A DNA stretch of 64,000 nt from Paenibacillus qinlingensis (GTDB lineage: Bacteria; Bacillota; Bacilli; Paenibacillales; NBRC-103111): contig NZ_JABMKY010000004.1 in assembly GCF_013204845.1 (NCBI RefSeq), positions 434,001-498,000 on the forward strand, written 5' to 3'. Both the position numbers and the translations under genes were made by a program. A model generated the notes under the pieces. It saw only the letters and a program-made list of their open reading frames with translations. It was not told the DNA's origin and did not search any database. Shown here in pieces: positions 8,983 to 18,475 of the stretch (the stretch's first letter is position 1; each line of letters starts with the position of its first letter).

Positions 8983-10136
8983 TGTGCAGGCACTCCTTCC
9001 TGTTTGGTAAAAAAGGTTTTCAACGCTTTATACACTTCACCTTTTTCACGGATGACATAATGCAAGAATTTGGGATTATTGATATGGCGGAAAGCGGACA
9101 TCAGCGTCGAGCTGCGATTATATTGATTCACTTCCCCATAGCCAAACATGTTCGAACGCTCCATTAATTGCGTAATCAGCTTCACACAGCGCTCGTTATC
9201 TGATGTTAAATTATCGCCGTCCGAGAAATGGAAGGGATAAATATTAAACTGAGAAGGGGGATACCTTTTATCAATAATATCAATGGCAGTTTGATAAGCT
9301 GAGGAGCAGATCGTCCCGCCGCTCTCGCCTTTCGTGAAAAACTCTTCCTCTGTCACCTCTTTGGCCTCGGTATGATGCGCGATGAACACAATCTCAACGT
9401 TCTCGTATTTCGTGCGCAAGAAGCGGGTCATCCAGAAAAAGAAGCTGCGCGCTATGTACTTCTCGAAGGAGCCCATGGAACCAGAGGTATCCATCATGGC
9501 AATAATAAGCGCATTGGAGTGCGGTTTTTCGATCTCTTCCCATGTTTTGAAACGCAAATCATCTGGTGAAATATGATGGATACCCGGCGAGCTGCCTCGC
9601 GAATTACGACGCATATTTTCGAGAATCGTCCGCTTCTTATCGATGTTGGACATGATCCCTTTTTTGCGTATATCGTTGAAAATAACTTCAGTGGACGTCA
9701 TATTCCGCTTCTCTTTTTGCTGCAAATTGGGCAACTCAAGCTCAGAGAACAGCATCGCTTGCAGCTCTTCCATACTTACTTCGGCTTCGTAATAATCATC
9801 GCCGGCTTGATCGCCCGCGCCTTCGCCTTTACCTGGACCTTGCGCAGGCTGCGGGTCTGTTCCCAGCACATCGCCAACCTGCGAATCGCCGTCGCCTTGA
9901 CCGACATGTTTGCCTTTGTTGAAGTTGTAGCGGAAGCGGTATTCGTCTAAGCTTTTTATCGGTACCTTCACGACTTGTTTTCCATTGGACATGACAATGC
10001 TTTCGTCTGTAACGAGATCAGGAAGGTTCTGTTTAATGGCATCTTTGACCTTCTCTTGATGTCTGGTTTGATCTTGGTATCCTTTGCGGTGGAGTGACCA
10101 ATCCTCTTTGGAAACAATAAATAAGGGCTCTGTCAT
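8979..10136 (-). CDS. yhbH: Sporulation protein YhbH (DUF444, VWA-like)
   Basis: This 385-aa protein belongs to the DUF444/YeaH-YhbH family, which works with SpoVR-like proteins and, in many bacteria, the PrkA kinase in stress and sporulation. The C-terminal half is a von Willebrand A-type domain with a MIDAS-like DTSGSMG motif near residue 216 and the family's [11 protein letters not shown] and [10 protein letters not shown] segments. The N-terminal part has the usual [18 protein letters not shown] and a Gly/Asp-rich linker at about 80-115. The stop overlaps the spoVR start by four bases. An AGGAGGTG precedes the ATG. In B. subtilis yhbH is expressed in the mother cell under SigE; I could not fix such a promoter with confidence. 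Confidence 0.92.
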   Translation of the reverse strand: MTEPLFIVSKEDWSLHRKGYQDQTRHQEKVKDAIKQNLPDLVTDESIVMSNGKQVVKVPIKSLDEYRFRYNFNKGKHVGQGDGDSQVGDVLGTDPQPAQGPGKGEGAGDQAGDDYYEAEVSMEELQAMLFSELELPNLQQKEKRNMTSTEVIFNDIRKKGIMSNIDKKRTILENMRRNSRGSSPGIHHISPDDLRFKTWEEIEKPHSNALIIAMMDTSGSMGSFEKYIARSFFFWMTRFLRTKYENVEIVFIAHHTEAKEVTEEEFFTKGESGGTICSSAYQTAIDIIDKRYPPSQFNIYPFHFSDGDNLTSDNERCVKLITQLMERSNMFGYGEVNQYNRSSTLMSAFRHINNPKFLHYVIREKGEVYKALKTFFTKQEGVPAQ

Positions 10137-10316
10137 GGGGACACCTCCTTGGCGTTTATGATAAGCGGCAGCGCTAATCAGACATAGGGAAATAAAGCTT
10201 GTTATTAAATATATTCAAGTGTGCGGGGGATATGTGGTGAATTATAGTTCGAATTTATCTAAAAAAGGAGGTAATATTTTCAGTAGCCTCGATTGAACTG
10301 TTTGGAAGTTAATTTC

Positions 10317-10325
10317 TGATATAAT
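10317..10325 (+). promoter_or_regulatory. Extended -10 promoter of the SMC cassette
   Basis: TGATATAAT is an extended -10 element (TGnTATAAT), about 120 bases before the start at 10447. No good -35 box is present at 17 bases, which is usual for extended -10 promoters. The rest of the 310-base gap 10137-10446 shows nothing else I can name. Confidence 0.55.
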
Positions 10326-10446
10326 AGAATCATCTGACTTTAATAGGAGCATGAATTCTACTATTTGGCATGTCTAGCAATGGCAGTTATTTTCCCCAAG
10401 AAATATTATCAACACAAGAGCTTTGCAAGATTTGGAGGCACACAGC

Positions 10447-11973
10447 ATGGATTACGTAGAAATTGGTCAGGTGATTTCCGGATTTCGGGAACGGATGACC
10501 AAGCTGGCACTTTTTGACCCGCTCTTTGAGCTTCAGAGAAAGCGGCAAACGGATCGACAAAACAAACCGATTGATTTTATGGAACTTGGGCTGCTCTCGC
10601 TGCTTTATTTTTTTGAGCAGAAGTTGATGCGAAACAACAAGGCAGGTGTCAAAGACTTAGCTGAGTTTCTTCAAAAGGTGACAGGGATTTTCGTTGATAT
10701 GGACGACGCCGGATTCGAGGATCTGGCTAGGCAGATCACACAAGTGTTTCGCCCGACGACAGGGAAGAAACGGGATTTTACGTTTATGAACTGGGAATCT
10801 GGGGTGACGGAGCATATTTACATATCGATTCTGAAAGCGAATGCCTTCGATTTAAGAACGAATACGCAGTACTACACGCTCGACGAGGATGGGTTGGAGC
10901 TTATTTTTGCGACCAAAGAATTTTACACTGAATTTCAATTGTCGATTCATCAGTTGGTATTGCGCAAACAGTTGGAGAAGGGCGAGTTCGAAGGCGCTTT
11001 GCGGCAAATTAACGAAATGCGGATTGACGTGGAAGCACTGCAGGAACGGATGATTAAGCTTGAGCATGAGTTGAAAAGAAACATTGTGTCGGAGGAAACG
11101 TTTGGTCGTTATAAAAGTCTGTTAGAAGATATTTATTTGCGATTGCAAATGGAGAATGAGGAGTTTGAAGAATTACGACAATTCGTCAAAGAGACCAAGG
11201 ATCGCGTTCAAGCACAGACCGTTAGACAGGCAGATCAACGCCCTTATGAGTTAATTTTGCGGATATCCAATGAGTTGGAGAAAGTGCATGGCGAGCATTC
11301 TGTTCTTTTTCACCAGAGTATGGTGTTAAAATCGCATGCCTTAGGCGCTGCGCAAGAATCCTTATATTATACGGGACTGGACTCCTTTAATTGGGATCAG
11401 GATATTGCTTCTCTAATCTTTAGTACGCCGCTGCCTTTGGAGACGATGAAAGGTGTCATTGCCCCGTTCCTACCTGTGCAAGAGACGAAAATGTGGTCAT
11501 TGTTGACTGTTTGGTCTGAGCAAAATTTGCTGGAAGACAGCACTGGACAGGAGCGGGATGATACGTTTCTGGAAATTGGCGGAGACAGTGACGAATATCG
11601 GTACCAGACGATGCAGAAAAAGTTGTATAAGCATCTGATGGAGCTCCTTCTTCACGTGATGGAAGAGCAGGGGCAAGTTGAAGTGAAACTTTTCATCGAA
11701 CAGTTCGAAAACCATGAAAATGCAAGTTTACTAGGCGAGAGAGCCTTCTATGATTTTTGGATTTATCTGCATCAGAGAAGCCCTTTACGGGCAGTGGATT
11801 TGGATACGCAGCAGAATGATGAGCAGGGAACGTTGCTGGAAGACATGTACGCACTTCTCGGTAATCGTTGTCTGGCCGTTATTGAACAACAGGACATCAT
11901 TCAGGTAAATGACAGGTTTAGCATACAGAATATGTTGATTTCGTGGGGAGAACAGGATGACAATCGGACTTGA
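10447..11973 (+). CDS. Kleisin-like subunit of an SMC-type complex (JetA/MukF/MksF-like position)
   Basis: I do not recognise this 508-aa protein by a secure family motif. It is acidic and almost entirely helical, with a region of clear coiled coil at about residues 175-270 (QLEKGEFEGALRQINEMRI onward) and possible winged-helix segments at both ends. This is the architecture expected of a MukF/MksF/JetA-type kleisin that bridges the heads of an SMC dimer. The role is inferred mainly from position: it is the first of three overlapping genes ending in a giant SMC-like ATPase, the order jetA-jetB-jetC or mksF-mksE-mksB. ATG 10447 has GGAGG at 10434-10438 with eight-base spacing. It overlaps the next gene by 17 bases. 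Confidence 0.6.
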   Translation: MDYVEIGQVISGFRERMTKLALFDPLFELQRKRQTDRQNKPIDFMELGLLSLLYFFEQKLMRNNKAGVKDLAEFLQKVTGIFVDMDDAGFEDLARQITQVFRPTTGKKRDFTFMNWESGVTEHIYISILKANAFDLRTNTQYYTLDEDGLELIFATKEFYTEFQLSIHQLVLRKQLEKGEFEGALRQINEMRIDVEALQERMIKLEHELKRNIVSEETFGRYKSLLEDIYLRLQMENEEFEELRQFVKETKDRVQAQTVRQADQRPYELILRISNELEKVHGEHSVLFHQSMVLKSHALGAAQESLYYTGLDSFNWDQDIASLIFSTPLPLETMKGVIAPFLPVQETKMWSLLTVWSEQNLLEDSTGQERDDTFLEIGGDSDEYRYQTMQKKLYKHLMELLLHVMEEQGQVEVKLFIEQFENHENASLLGERAFYDFWIYLHQRSPLRAVDLDTQQNDEQGTLLEDMYALLGNRCLAVIEQQDIIQVNDRFSIQNMLISWGEQDDNRT

Positions 11974-12718
11974 AAATGGAACAGTAATGAAAGCTTTTCG
12001 GATCTACACGTTGCTCGCGCGTGATAACGAAGTGGGGAAAGAATGGGTGCAAGCCTACATGGCGGATGACGCGGTACGTGGACTTGTGGATCAATTTGCG
12101 CGAGAAGTGGATTGCGTAACGATTATTGCCGGCGAACAGCTGTATATGATTCCGGAGACAAGGCTATCGCCTTTTCATATGAATAATGAAGTGATTAAAC
12201 GCACTTATCTGCGGACGAACGCGGTGAATGCGGATCTTTATCTGATGTATGTCAGTATTATTGTGTTGATTGGCGCCTTCTATGATAGTTATCAAACGAT
12301 GGAGCCTACGAGAAGTTTTATCGGGATTGAAGAGTGGACAGAGCTTGTGAATGAGCGAATTGCCTTATTAAAGACTCATCCAGAAGCGGAATTAAAAGAG
12401 ATGGAGAAGGAATTCTCCTATAACTGGTCAGCCTTGATCGAAAAATGGGGTGCCATGGACGATATCAAGGAGACGGCCGTGAGGCAAAGCGGGAATACGA
12501 TCAGCCGGGTCAGTTTTATGGATTCTGTCCGCAAGTTTCTCGTGGCGCAAGAACTGGTAATCGATATTGGCAATCAAGAAATTACGTTGACCGAAAAGGC
12601 GAAAGTGGTTGTGCAGCGTTATTTTATGGAACTAGAGTATAACCGCGGTATTTTGGAGTTTTTGTATCAAAGCCATGCGTTTGAGGGGGAGGGAAGCGAA
12701 CATGCCAGCGATCTCTAG
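11957..12718 (+). CDS. Small helical partner of an SMC-type complex (JetB/MukE/MksE-like, possibly DUF6063)
   Basis: This is a 253-aa soluble protein, second gene of the cassette. Its N-terminal part (FRIYTLLARDNEVGKEWVQAY) and C-terminal segment (VRKFLVAQELVIDIGNQEIT followed by LTEKAKVVVQRYFMELEYNR) look like tandem winged-helix or KITE-type modules, as in MukE, MksE and JetB. It resembles what I know as DUF6063 proteins, but this naming is from memory and tentative. ATG 11957 follows GGGGAG with seven-base spacing; an alternative ATG at 11988 has a weaker site. The gene overlaps its upstream neighbour by 17 bases and the SMC gene by 17 bases, so the three are almost surely translated as a coupled unit. 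Confidence 0.6.
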   Translation: MTIGLENGTVMKAFRIYTLLARDNEVGKEWVQAYMADDAVRGLVDQFAREVDCVTIIAGEQLYMIPETRLSPFHMNNEVIKRTYLRTNAVNADLYLMYVSIIVLIGAFYDSYQTMEPTRSFIGIEEWTELVNERIALLKTHPEAELKEMEKEFSYNWSALIEKWGAMDDIKETAVRQSGNTISRVSFMDSVRKFLVAQELVIDIGNQEITLTEKAKVVVQRYFMELEYNRGILEFLYQSHAFEGEGSEHASDL

Positions 12719-15700
12719 AATTCGGTTTACCAATGTCGTCTACGAAGATGGAAATAAGCGTTACAACGACGAATTGTTTCATTTCGATGGGCATAACGGC
12801 GCGATCCTGTTGGAAAATGGGGGAGGCAAGACGGTTTTCATCCAGTCGGCCATTCAAGCCATTCTGCCGCACGAGGAGCTGGCTGGACGTAAAATTAAAG
12901 ATACATTAAGCCTTGAAAATGGGCCTGCACATATCGCGATTGAGTGGATTCTATGCGAACGGCCTCGAAGATATGTCGTGACCTGCATCAGCTTGTTTTT
13001 GACAGCAACAGGAATTGATTCGTATCGGTATGTATATGACTATCCGGTGCTGGATCCCGACGCGATTGATCGAATTCCTTTTGTGAAGGGGAGTGCGGGC
13101 CATATTCGAGCAGCGGATAAAGGCGAAATTCATGATTACTACCACGGGATGACGGTAAAAAGAATGAATGCGAAGATGCCATCCACGATGAAAGAATATA
13201 AGAATATACTGGAAAATGATTACCATATCATCGCCTCAGAGTGGGAACGGATTGCGAAGATCAATAGCTCAGAGGGCGGGGTAGAGAGCTTTTTTGATGA
13301 ATGCAAAACGACTGGACAGTTGTTTGATCGTTTGTTGATTCCGACAGTAGAAGACGCCATGGCTGGCTATGAACAAGGCGAGTTTGCGAATAATTTTGAA
13401 ATGCATAGGGACAGCTTCAAAAAGTATAAAGAGTTAAAAGAAAAGATCGAAGAAAACAAAAAAATCCTCGTGGAATTGGACCAGTATGTGCTGCGCTATG
13501 CCACAATGGATACGAAGCAAGTAGCGTATGCAGCTGCGCAAGCTGAAACGAAAGCCTATTGGCTGCTTGTCAATGAGCAGAAAAATGAGGAATCCGCTAA
13601 GCTCTCGGGGTGGCATCAGCAAATGGCGGTATGCGACCAACAGTTGAGAGTATTGGCTCAAAAGAAGGACTCGCTGCATATTGCAAAGGAAAAGCAGGAG
13701 CAGTCTGTTTTGGAAACGAAGCTCAAATTGGTCGAGGACGACGTTGAGTTCAAAGAAAAACTTGTACGGGGTGCGAAAGAGGGCTACTATTCGTTGCGTT
13801 TGGCCGATTACAGGCAGCAGTGGACCTCTGCCGAGGAGCGCATGAACTATGTGCAGCGCGAACTTGAACATTTCGGTCATACCCAAGAAGAGGATGCTCT
13901 GCGGAACGCGTGGATCGAGAATGGCGGTCAAATTCGCAGTATCTACAGCAAGATGGAGCAGGAGTGGCAGGTTGAAGAAGTGAAGCTCAGTCAGGAAGTA
14001 GCTGCTCATGCGAATAGGTTGAGCCTAGAGGAAACGATTCTGAATGAGCTTTCAAGTGAACTAGAAGCCTTGAACAAGCAACTCATTGCGCATAGATCGA
14101 TTGTGCAAGCCCGGGAGAAAGATAAAGAAGAGCTGAGAGAGAATGTTCTGGCCAATCCGGCTGTGGAGAGCATGGAAGGCAGCATGGCAGACTGGATTGA
14201 GCGTTATCAGAAGTTGGATGAGAGCAATGTGCTGTTGGTGCAGATGAATAAGGATTTGGCATTCGGTAAAAAGGAAAGCGAGAGTCAACTAGCAGGCGTT
14301 AGTGAAAGCCTCAAGATCGCCTACGTCGAACGTGCCAGTGCAGAGCAAAATCTAGAAGCATTTAAAAAAGCGCATCAATCCATACTTGAAGACATTGCTT
14401 CTTACAGGTCTTCATGGGGGAGGCTTTCCTCCGTGTATGAGAAGCAAAGTTCGATAGAAGAGCGGCTTAGCGAGGTTACGGAAAAGCTGCTGCTGGAGAA
14501 GGAAGCTTACTTGTTGAAAGAACGTCTCGCATTCCGCTATATTGATGATTACAACGGCCAACCTACATTTTTTGCGGATCTCTACGTACAAGGCTTGGTG
14601 GAAAAATGGAGAAATCAGTTCTCCTTATTGGAGACAGGTATTCAATATTTACAGAGTTTAGAGTTAACCGAACGAGCAATGACTCACCCCCTCTGGTCTG
14701 TAACGTTGATTACAACTGAAGATGAGGTTGGGGGAGTAGTTAGCAAACTGAGGCAGTATGCAGAGGATATGCAGTTCCCGATCCAAGTGATCTCTTCTCA
14801 GGAAGCGGCTCGTCTGGCGAATAGTGAAACACCGATAGTGGTGGAAGATAGGGCGTGGGTTGAACCGCAGCATTGGCGTGATAATGCGGAGGATGCGGAA
14901 TTCGTCATTTGGAAGCAAACGATCTCCTTGAAAGGAGAAGAAGTTCGAACAGCGCGTAAAGAAAAGGAAAGCGAGCTGCAGCGCGCTTCAGATCTTCAAG
15001 CTGCTTTTAGTCGATTCCTAGTGGTATACCCGCTCGAGGTCGTACAAGAAATGGAACGGTGTGTAGGGATTACACGTGAAGCTGTGCGTGAGCTAGAGGG
15101 TCAAGAGGATATCATTAAGAAATCCATACGGCTAGTAGAGCAGACGATGCTACAGCATAATGCGGTTTTGGATGAGCAAAAGGAAGAAATGGTTCAGCTT
15201 CAAGGTTGGATTGAAAAAGGGCGGAAATACGCCGAGTTGGGCAAAGAAATCGTTACGTTGAACAGTGCCATCGACCAGCTTGCCCAGCTCTCTGACGATC
15301 AGCAAAATAAGCTGGAGGGCAGGCGGCGCTCGATGGAGCAAGCAAAGCTGCAGAGTGAATCCGTGAAGAGCAGATTGAATGTTTTAAAAACAGAGAAAGC
15401 GAGTCTTCAAGGTCAAGAACTGTATATGGAATTAAGAGATGTGCAGCCCATTGCAGCAAAGCAAAGCATGGATTGGTTGAAAACAGAAAGAAAAGATTTG
15501 CATCTCAAGCTCAATCATATCTCCCAAGGTCGCCAGCAACTCGAAGCGGAGTTAAAGCATGCTCAGGCTAGTAGAACAACGTTGGAACGTGAGATGAACA
15601 AGCTTCGCTTGGAACAAGCGGACTTGAATTTGAACGAGGATCTCGCCTTCTCTGTGACGGGTGAAGATCAGATGTCGCAGCTATTGTCAGAACTCAAAGA

Positions 15701-17132
15701 ATACGAATTAAGATTGAAGCGGGATAAGGAAGAATTTGCTCGCGTCGACAAGCAATTTAATGAACTGACTGCAAGAATTAAGTTACTGGTTGAGCAGTAT
15801 AGTGGTTCACATGAGGGTGAACAGCCACTGACCTTTACGGAGTCGCTGAGCGCTGTGGATGTTCACGTTCAAAGTGAGGATACTCGTCTACAGCGGATGA
15901 GATCTGGCTTACAGCAGCAGTCTACGCATATTCAGGCGCAATTAAGTAAAATCGGTGACGTGATCGATTACTTAAATCAATATAAAATTTTACACGGGTT
16001 TGAAAATCCACTCGTTCAAGCCGCTTTTATGACTCAGGAACAGAAAGTGGATTTCCTGAATGACCGTATGAAAACGGTGCGGAAATCTGTGGCGTCGCTA
16101 ACCGCCTGGATGAAAGAACTAGAAACAGAAGAGTCGACGGTGAAAAAGGCTAGACTGCATTTTATTGATTTTTGCCGGAAACAAATCAAGGACGTCAAGA
16201 TGAGAGATATGGCCGAGCAAGGCGTCGAGAAAAAGGACAACTATCAGGAGCTGACGCAATTTCAGCACAAAATGCACAGCCGTATTGAACGCGTCAACCA
16301 TGTTGCGGAAGAGACGATGCGCACGCACAATCAACAGCTCGAACAGTATATCATTCATGTGCACAGCCATGTGAAGCTGATCGCGTCTGAACTTCGAGAT
16401 ATTCCGAATAAAACGAGAGTTAAAGTCGATGACCAGTGGAAGCATATTTTCTCCTTTCTCATTCCTGAGTGGGATGAACTGGAGGCGAAGGATCATCTGC
16501 GCAAGCATCTGGAATGGGTTTTGACCGAACTAGAAAAAGGACATTACCGCGATGATAACGATCAAGAAGTGAAATCAACGGTTCGCAAGGAACTTGAAAA
16601 ATGGCTGGATACCAAGCAGCTTCTGCAGATTGTTCTGCAAGAAAAAGTGATGAAAGTCTCCTGCCGTAAAGTAACCAATGAGAATAATGTGACGAAAGCC
16701 TCGTTCTCATGGGAACAGTCTAATAATTGGTCTGGTGGGGAAAAATGGAGCAAAAATATGACGTTATTCTTAGGACTACTCAACTATGTCGCGGAGAAAC
16801 GGCAGCATATTCAAGCGAACATGAAGCGACATCGCACTGTGATCCTCGATAATCCCTTCGGGAAGGCATCGAGTGACCATGTGTTGAGTCCAGTATTTTT
16901 TATTGCGGAGCAGCTTGGGTTTCAGATTATCGCACTAACTGCGCATGCGGAAGGCAAATTCCTCAAAGATTATTTCCCAGTCGTCTTTAGCTGTAGGCTG
17001 AGACAGGCAGCGAATGGAAGCAAGCTGGTCATGACCAAGGAGAAGGAAATTAATCAAGCTTATTTCCGTGATCATGCGCCGATTTCGCTGGAAAGATTAG
17101 GGGACGTGAAGCAGATGGAATTGTTTATTTAG
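12702..17132 (+). CDS. Large SMC/MukB-like ATPase (JetC/MksB-like)
   Basis: The product is 1476 aa with the SMC layout: an N-terminal head with Walker A LLENGGGKT (about residues 36-44), a long coiled coil (about 240-590), a globular hinge-like segment (about 600-745), a second coiled coil (about 760-1290) and a C-terminal head carrying the signature WSGGEKW (about 1343) and a Walker B-like strand TVILDNPFGKASS (about 1380). Such proteins entrap and translocate DNA with kleisin and KITE partners, which the two overlapping upstream genes would supply. The residue after the Walker B aspartate is Asn, not the usual Glu. ATG 12702 has GGAGGG just upstream and is preferred over ATG 12675. No JetD-type nuclease gene follows; a terminator closes the cassette. 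Confidence 0.8.
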   Translation: MPAISRIRFTNVVYEDGNKRYNDELFHFDGHNGAILLENGGGKTVFIQSAIQAILPHEELAGRKIKDTLSLENGPAHIAIEWILCERPRRYVVTCISLFLTATGIDSYRYVYDYPVLDPDAIDRIPFVKGSAGHIRAADKGEIHDYYHGMTVKRMNAKMPSTMKEYKNILENDYHIIASEWERIAKINSSEGGVESFFDECKTTGQLFDRLLIPTVEDAMAGYEQGEFANNFEMHRDSFKKYKELKEKIEENKKILVELDQYVLRYATMDTKQVAYAAAQAETKAYWLLVNEQKNEESAKLSGWHQQMAVCDQQLRVLAQKKDSLHIAKEKQEQSVLETKLKLVEDDVEFKEKLVRGAKEGYYSLRLADYRQQWTSAEERMNYVQRELEHFGHTQEEDALRNAWIENGGQIRSIYSKMEQEWQVEEVKLSQEVAAHANRLSLEETILNELSSELEALNKQLIAHRSIVQAREKDKEELRENVLANPAVESMEGSMADWIERYQKLDESNVLLVQMNKDLAFGKKESESQLAGVSESLKIAYVERASAEQNLEAFKKAHQSILEDIASYRSSWGRLSSVYEKQSSIEERLSEVTEKLLLEKEAYLLKERLAFRYIDDYNGQPTFFADLYVQGLVEKWRNQFSLLETGIQYLQSLELTERAMTHPLWSVTLITTEDEVGGVVSKLRQYAEDMQFPIQVISSQEAARLANSETPIVVEDRAWVEPQHWRDNAEDAEFVIWKQTISLKGEEVRTARKEKESELQRASDLQAAFSRFLVVYPLEVVQEMERCVGITREAVRELEGQEDIIKKSIRLVEQTMLQHNAVLDEQKEEMVQLQGWIEKGRKYAELGKEIVTLNSAIDQLAQLSDDQQNKLEGRRRSMEQAKLQSESVKSRLNVLKTEKASLQGQELYMELRDVQPIAAKQSMDWLKTERKDLHLKLNHISQGRQQLEAELKHAQASRTTLEREMNKLRLEQADLNLNEDLAFSVTGEDQMSQLLSELKEYELRLKRDKEEFARVDKQFNELTARIKLLVEQYSGSHEGEQPLTFTESLSAVDVHVQSEDTRLQRMRSGLQQQSTHIQAQLSKIGDVIDYLNQYKILHGFENPLVQAAFMTQEQKVDFLNDRMKTVRKSVASLTAWMKELETEESTVKKARLHFIDFCRKQIKDVKMRDMAEQGVEKKDNYQELTQFQHKMHSRIERVNHVAEETMRTHNQQLEQYIIHVHSHVKLIASELRDIPNKTRVKVDDQWKHIFSFLIPEWDELEAKDHLRKHLEWVLTELEKGHYRDDNDQEVKSTVRKELEKWLDTKQLLQIVLQEKVMKVSCRKVTNENNVTKASFSWEQSNNWSGGEKWSKNMTLFLGLLNYVAEKRQHIQANMKRHRTVILDNPFGKASSDHVLSPVFFIAEQLGFQIIALTAHAEGKFLKDYFPVVFSCRLRQAANGSKLVMTKEKEINQAYFRDHAPISLERLGDVKQMELFI

Positions 17133-17211
17133 GAGGGCTTTACTTCCTGAAGTAAGCGAGAGTATCTGCTGTATTACGTACCTTCCTCGTGTAACGGACT
17201 CATTTCATTAC

Positions 17212-17266
17212 AAAAAGTCTGCTTAATCTCCTGTAGCTACGCTTCGGAGAGCATGCAGACTTTTTT
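17212..17266 (+). terminator. Terminator of the SMC cassette
   Basis: AAAAAGTCTGC at 17212-17222 pairs with GCAGACTTTTTT at 17255-17266. Inner TCTCC/GGAGA bases also pair. The T-run follows directly. Confidence 0.85.
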
Positions 17267-17271
17267 AGTTA

Positions 17272-17299
17272 TTTCAAAGATGGAAGGAAATGTTATACT
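17272..17299 (+). promoter_or_regulatory. Promoter of the FhuF-like gene
   Basis: TATACT at 17294-17299 is preceded by TG one base upstream (TGTTATACT) and, 16 bases before, by TTTCAA. The spacing to the ATG at 17355 is about 55 bases. Confidence 0.5.
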
Positions 17300-17354
17300 A
17301 GTTCCAAAGAGGTTTCTAGCGGGTGAAATACGCTAACGACAAGGAGAGAGAAAT

Positions 17355-18188
17355 ATGAGCACATCGGTTCTGGCTTATATAGCGGATAATTACGGAGTTA
17401 CGACGGAGTCCCATCCGGACCCGATTCTCACAATGGCAGGGCAGCTTCTTTTAACGGAGGAAGGGATGCAAGAGTTCCTAATTGCTTACTCGCCGCTGAT
17501 GAAAGCGCTGGAACCTGCTGCTGCTGGTGCCTATTTGATCAGCCGTCTTGGGAGTCTGAATGCGGCGATGCAATATATGGTTACACATGATGAATTATTT
17601 GATTTGTCTCCGGAGCTGTGGGAGCTGCAATTGTATCGAAGTGAGAAGGGCTTCATTGAATTCCGTATTGTGCTCCAAGAACTAAAGGAGCTTAACGGTC
17701 CACAGTGCGGACTTCGAAATGAATGGCGCGAAGAACACCTATCCCGTTGGTATGCTGGGACTATCCGGCCAATTGTCGAAGCGATCGCCGTCGCCTCAGA
17801 TATGGACATTCATCATTTGTGGAAAATCGTACCGATGCGCCTTCGGTTTATTTTTGGACAATGGAAAGAAGCGAATACATCAGAAGAATGGCAAGCTCGT
17901 TATGAGGAGGACCATCTATTCGTTACGAAAGAGTTGAAAGGTGAAGTATTCGGCCAACTTCGGAATCCCTTGTATACCAAGGTTGTGACTGTGGATTACC
18001 CTGGGTATCCTGGCGAGCTCGACACGAAAATTAAACTGAAGACAGCCTGTTGCATGTACTACCGAACGGAAGGCGGATACTATTGCTATACGTGTCCCCG
18101 TATGAAACCACAAGAGCGCGAGGAGCGCAAAGAACAATTACGAGTTCAATTTGCCGAATCAGCCGCTGCCAAGATTGTTGCGAAATAA
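17355..18188 (+). CDS. FhuF-like (2Fe-2S)-binding protein
   Basis: This 277-aa cytosolic protein has the C-terminal cysteine pattern CC-x10-C-x2-C (CCMYYRTEGGYYCYTC, about residues 237-252) that binds the 2Fe-2S cluster in FhuF-type ferric-siderophore reductases. The N-terminal part is helical (PILTMAGQLLLTEEGMQEF) and resembles the FhuF/IucA-C domain. It would reduce ferric iron bound to an imported siderophore and release it in the cytoplasm. No siderophore transporter is adjacent, and it stands alone between two terminators, so the substrate is open. GGAGAG precedes the ATG. The family assignment rests mainly on the cysteine motif and the size. Confidence 0.78.
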   Translation: MSTSVLAYIADNYGVTTESHPDPILTMAGQLLLTEEGMQEFLIAYSPLMKALEPAAAGAYLISRLGSLNAAMQYMVTHDELFDLSPELWELQLYRSEKGFIEFRIVLQELKELNGPQCGLRNEWREEHLSRWYAGTIRPIVEAIAVASDMDIHHLWKIVPMRLRFIFGQWKEANTSEEWQARYEEDHLFVTKELKGEVFGQLRNPLYTKVVTVDYPGYPGELDTKIKLKTACCMYYRTEGGYYCYTCPRMKPQEREERKEQLRVQFAESAAAKIVAK

Positions 18189-18230
18189 TGCACTTATACG
18201 CGTGTATCGTAATAATTACAAAAGTTTTAC

Positions 18231-18286
18231 GAAAGTCTGCCACTAATCTCCCGAGGATGCGCTATGGAGATTAGGCAGGGCTTTTT
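18231..18286 (+). terminator. Terminator after the FhuF-like gene
   Basis: AAGTCTGCC and CTAATCTCC pair with GGAGATTAG and GGCAGGGCTT, followed by TTTT. The sequence resembles the terminator at 17212-17266. The rest of 18287-18475 shows no clear element. Confidence 0.8.
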
Positions 18287-18475
18287 AGTTGCTTTTACTG
18301 GATTATTATACTTAATTAGCCCGTTACAAATAAATAACCATTGGTAAATCATTTATTAAACAGTCATCTCCTTTCAGTGTGAAATCGGGTGGCCTTTTTA
18401 TGCTCATTTTCCTGTTGGTTTTTTTCTGTATTATGCATACAATAAGGGAAAGCACTTATTTGATGCAGCAGGGTG

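Noticed and set aside
17133-17354. A jetD/mksG-type nuclease gene after the SMC gene
   Set aside because: Only 222 bases with a terminator and promoter are present; the next gene encodes a FhuF-like 2Fe-2S protein without nuclease motifs.
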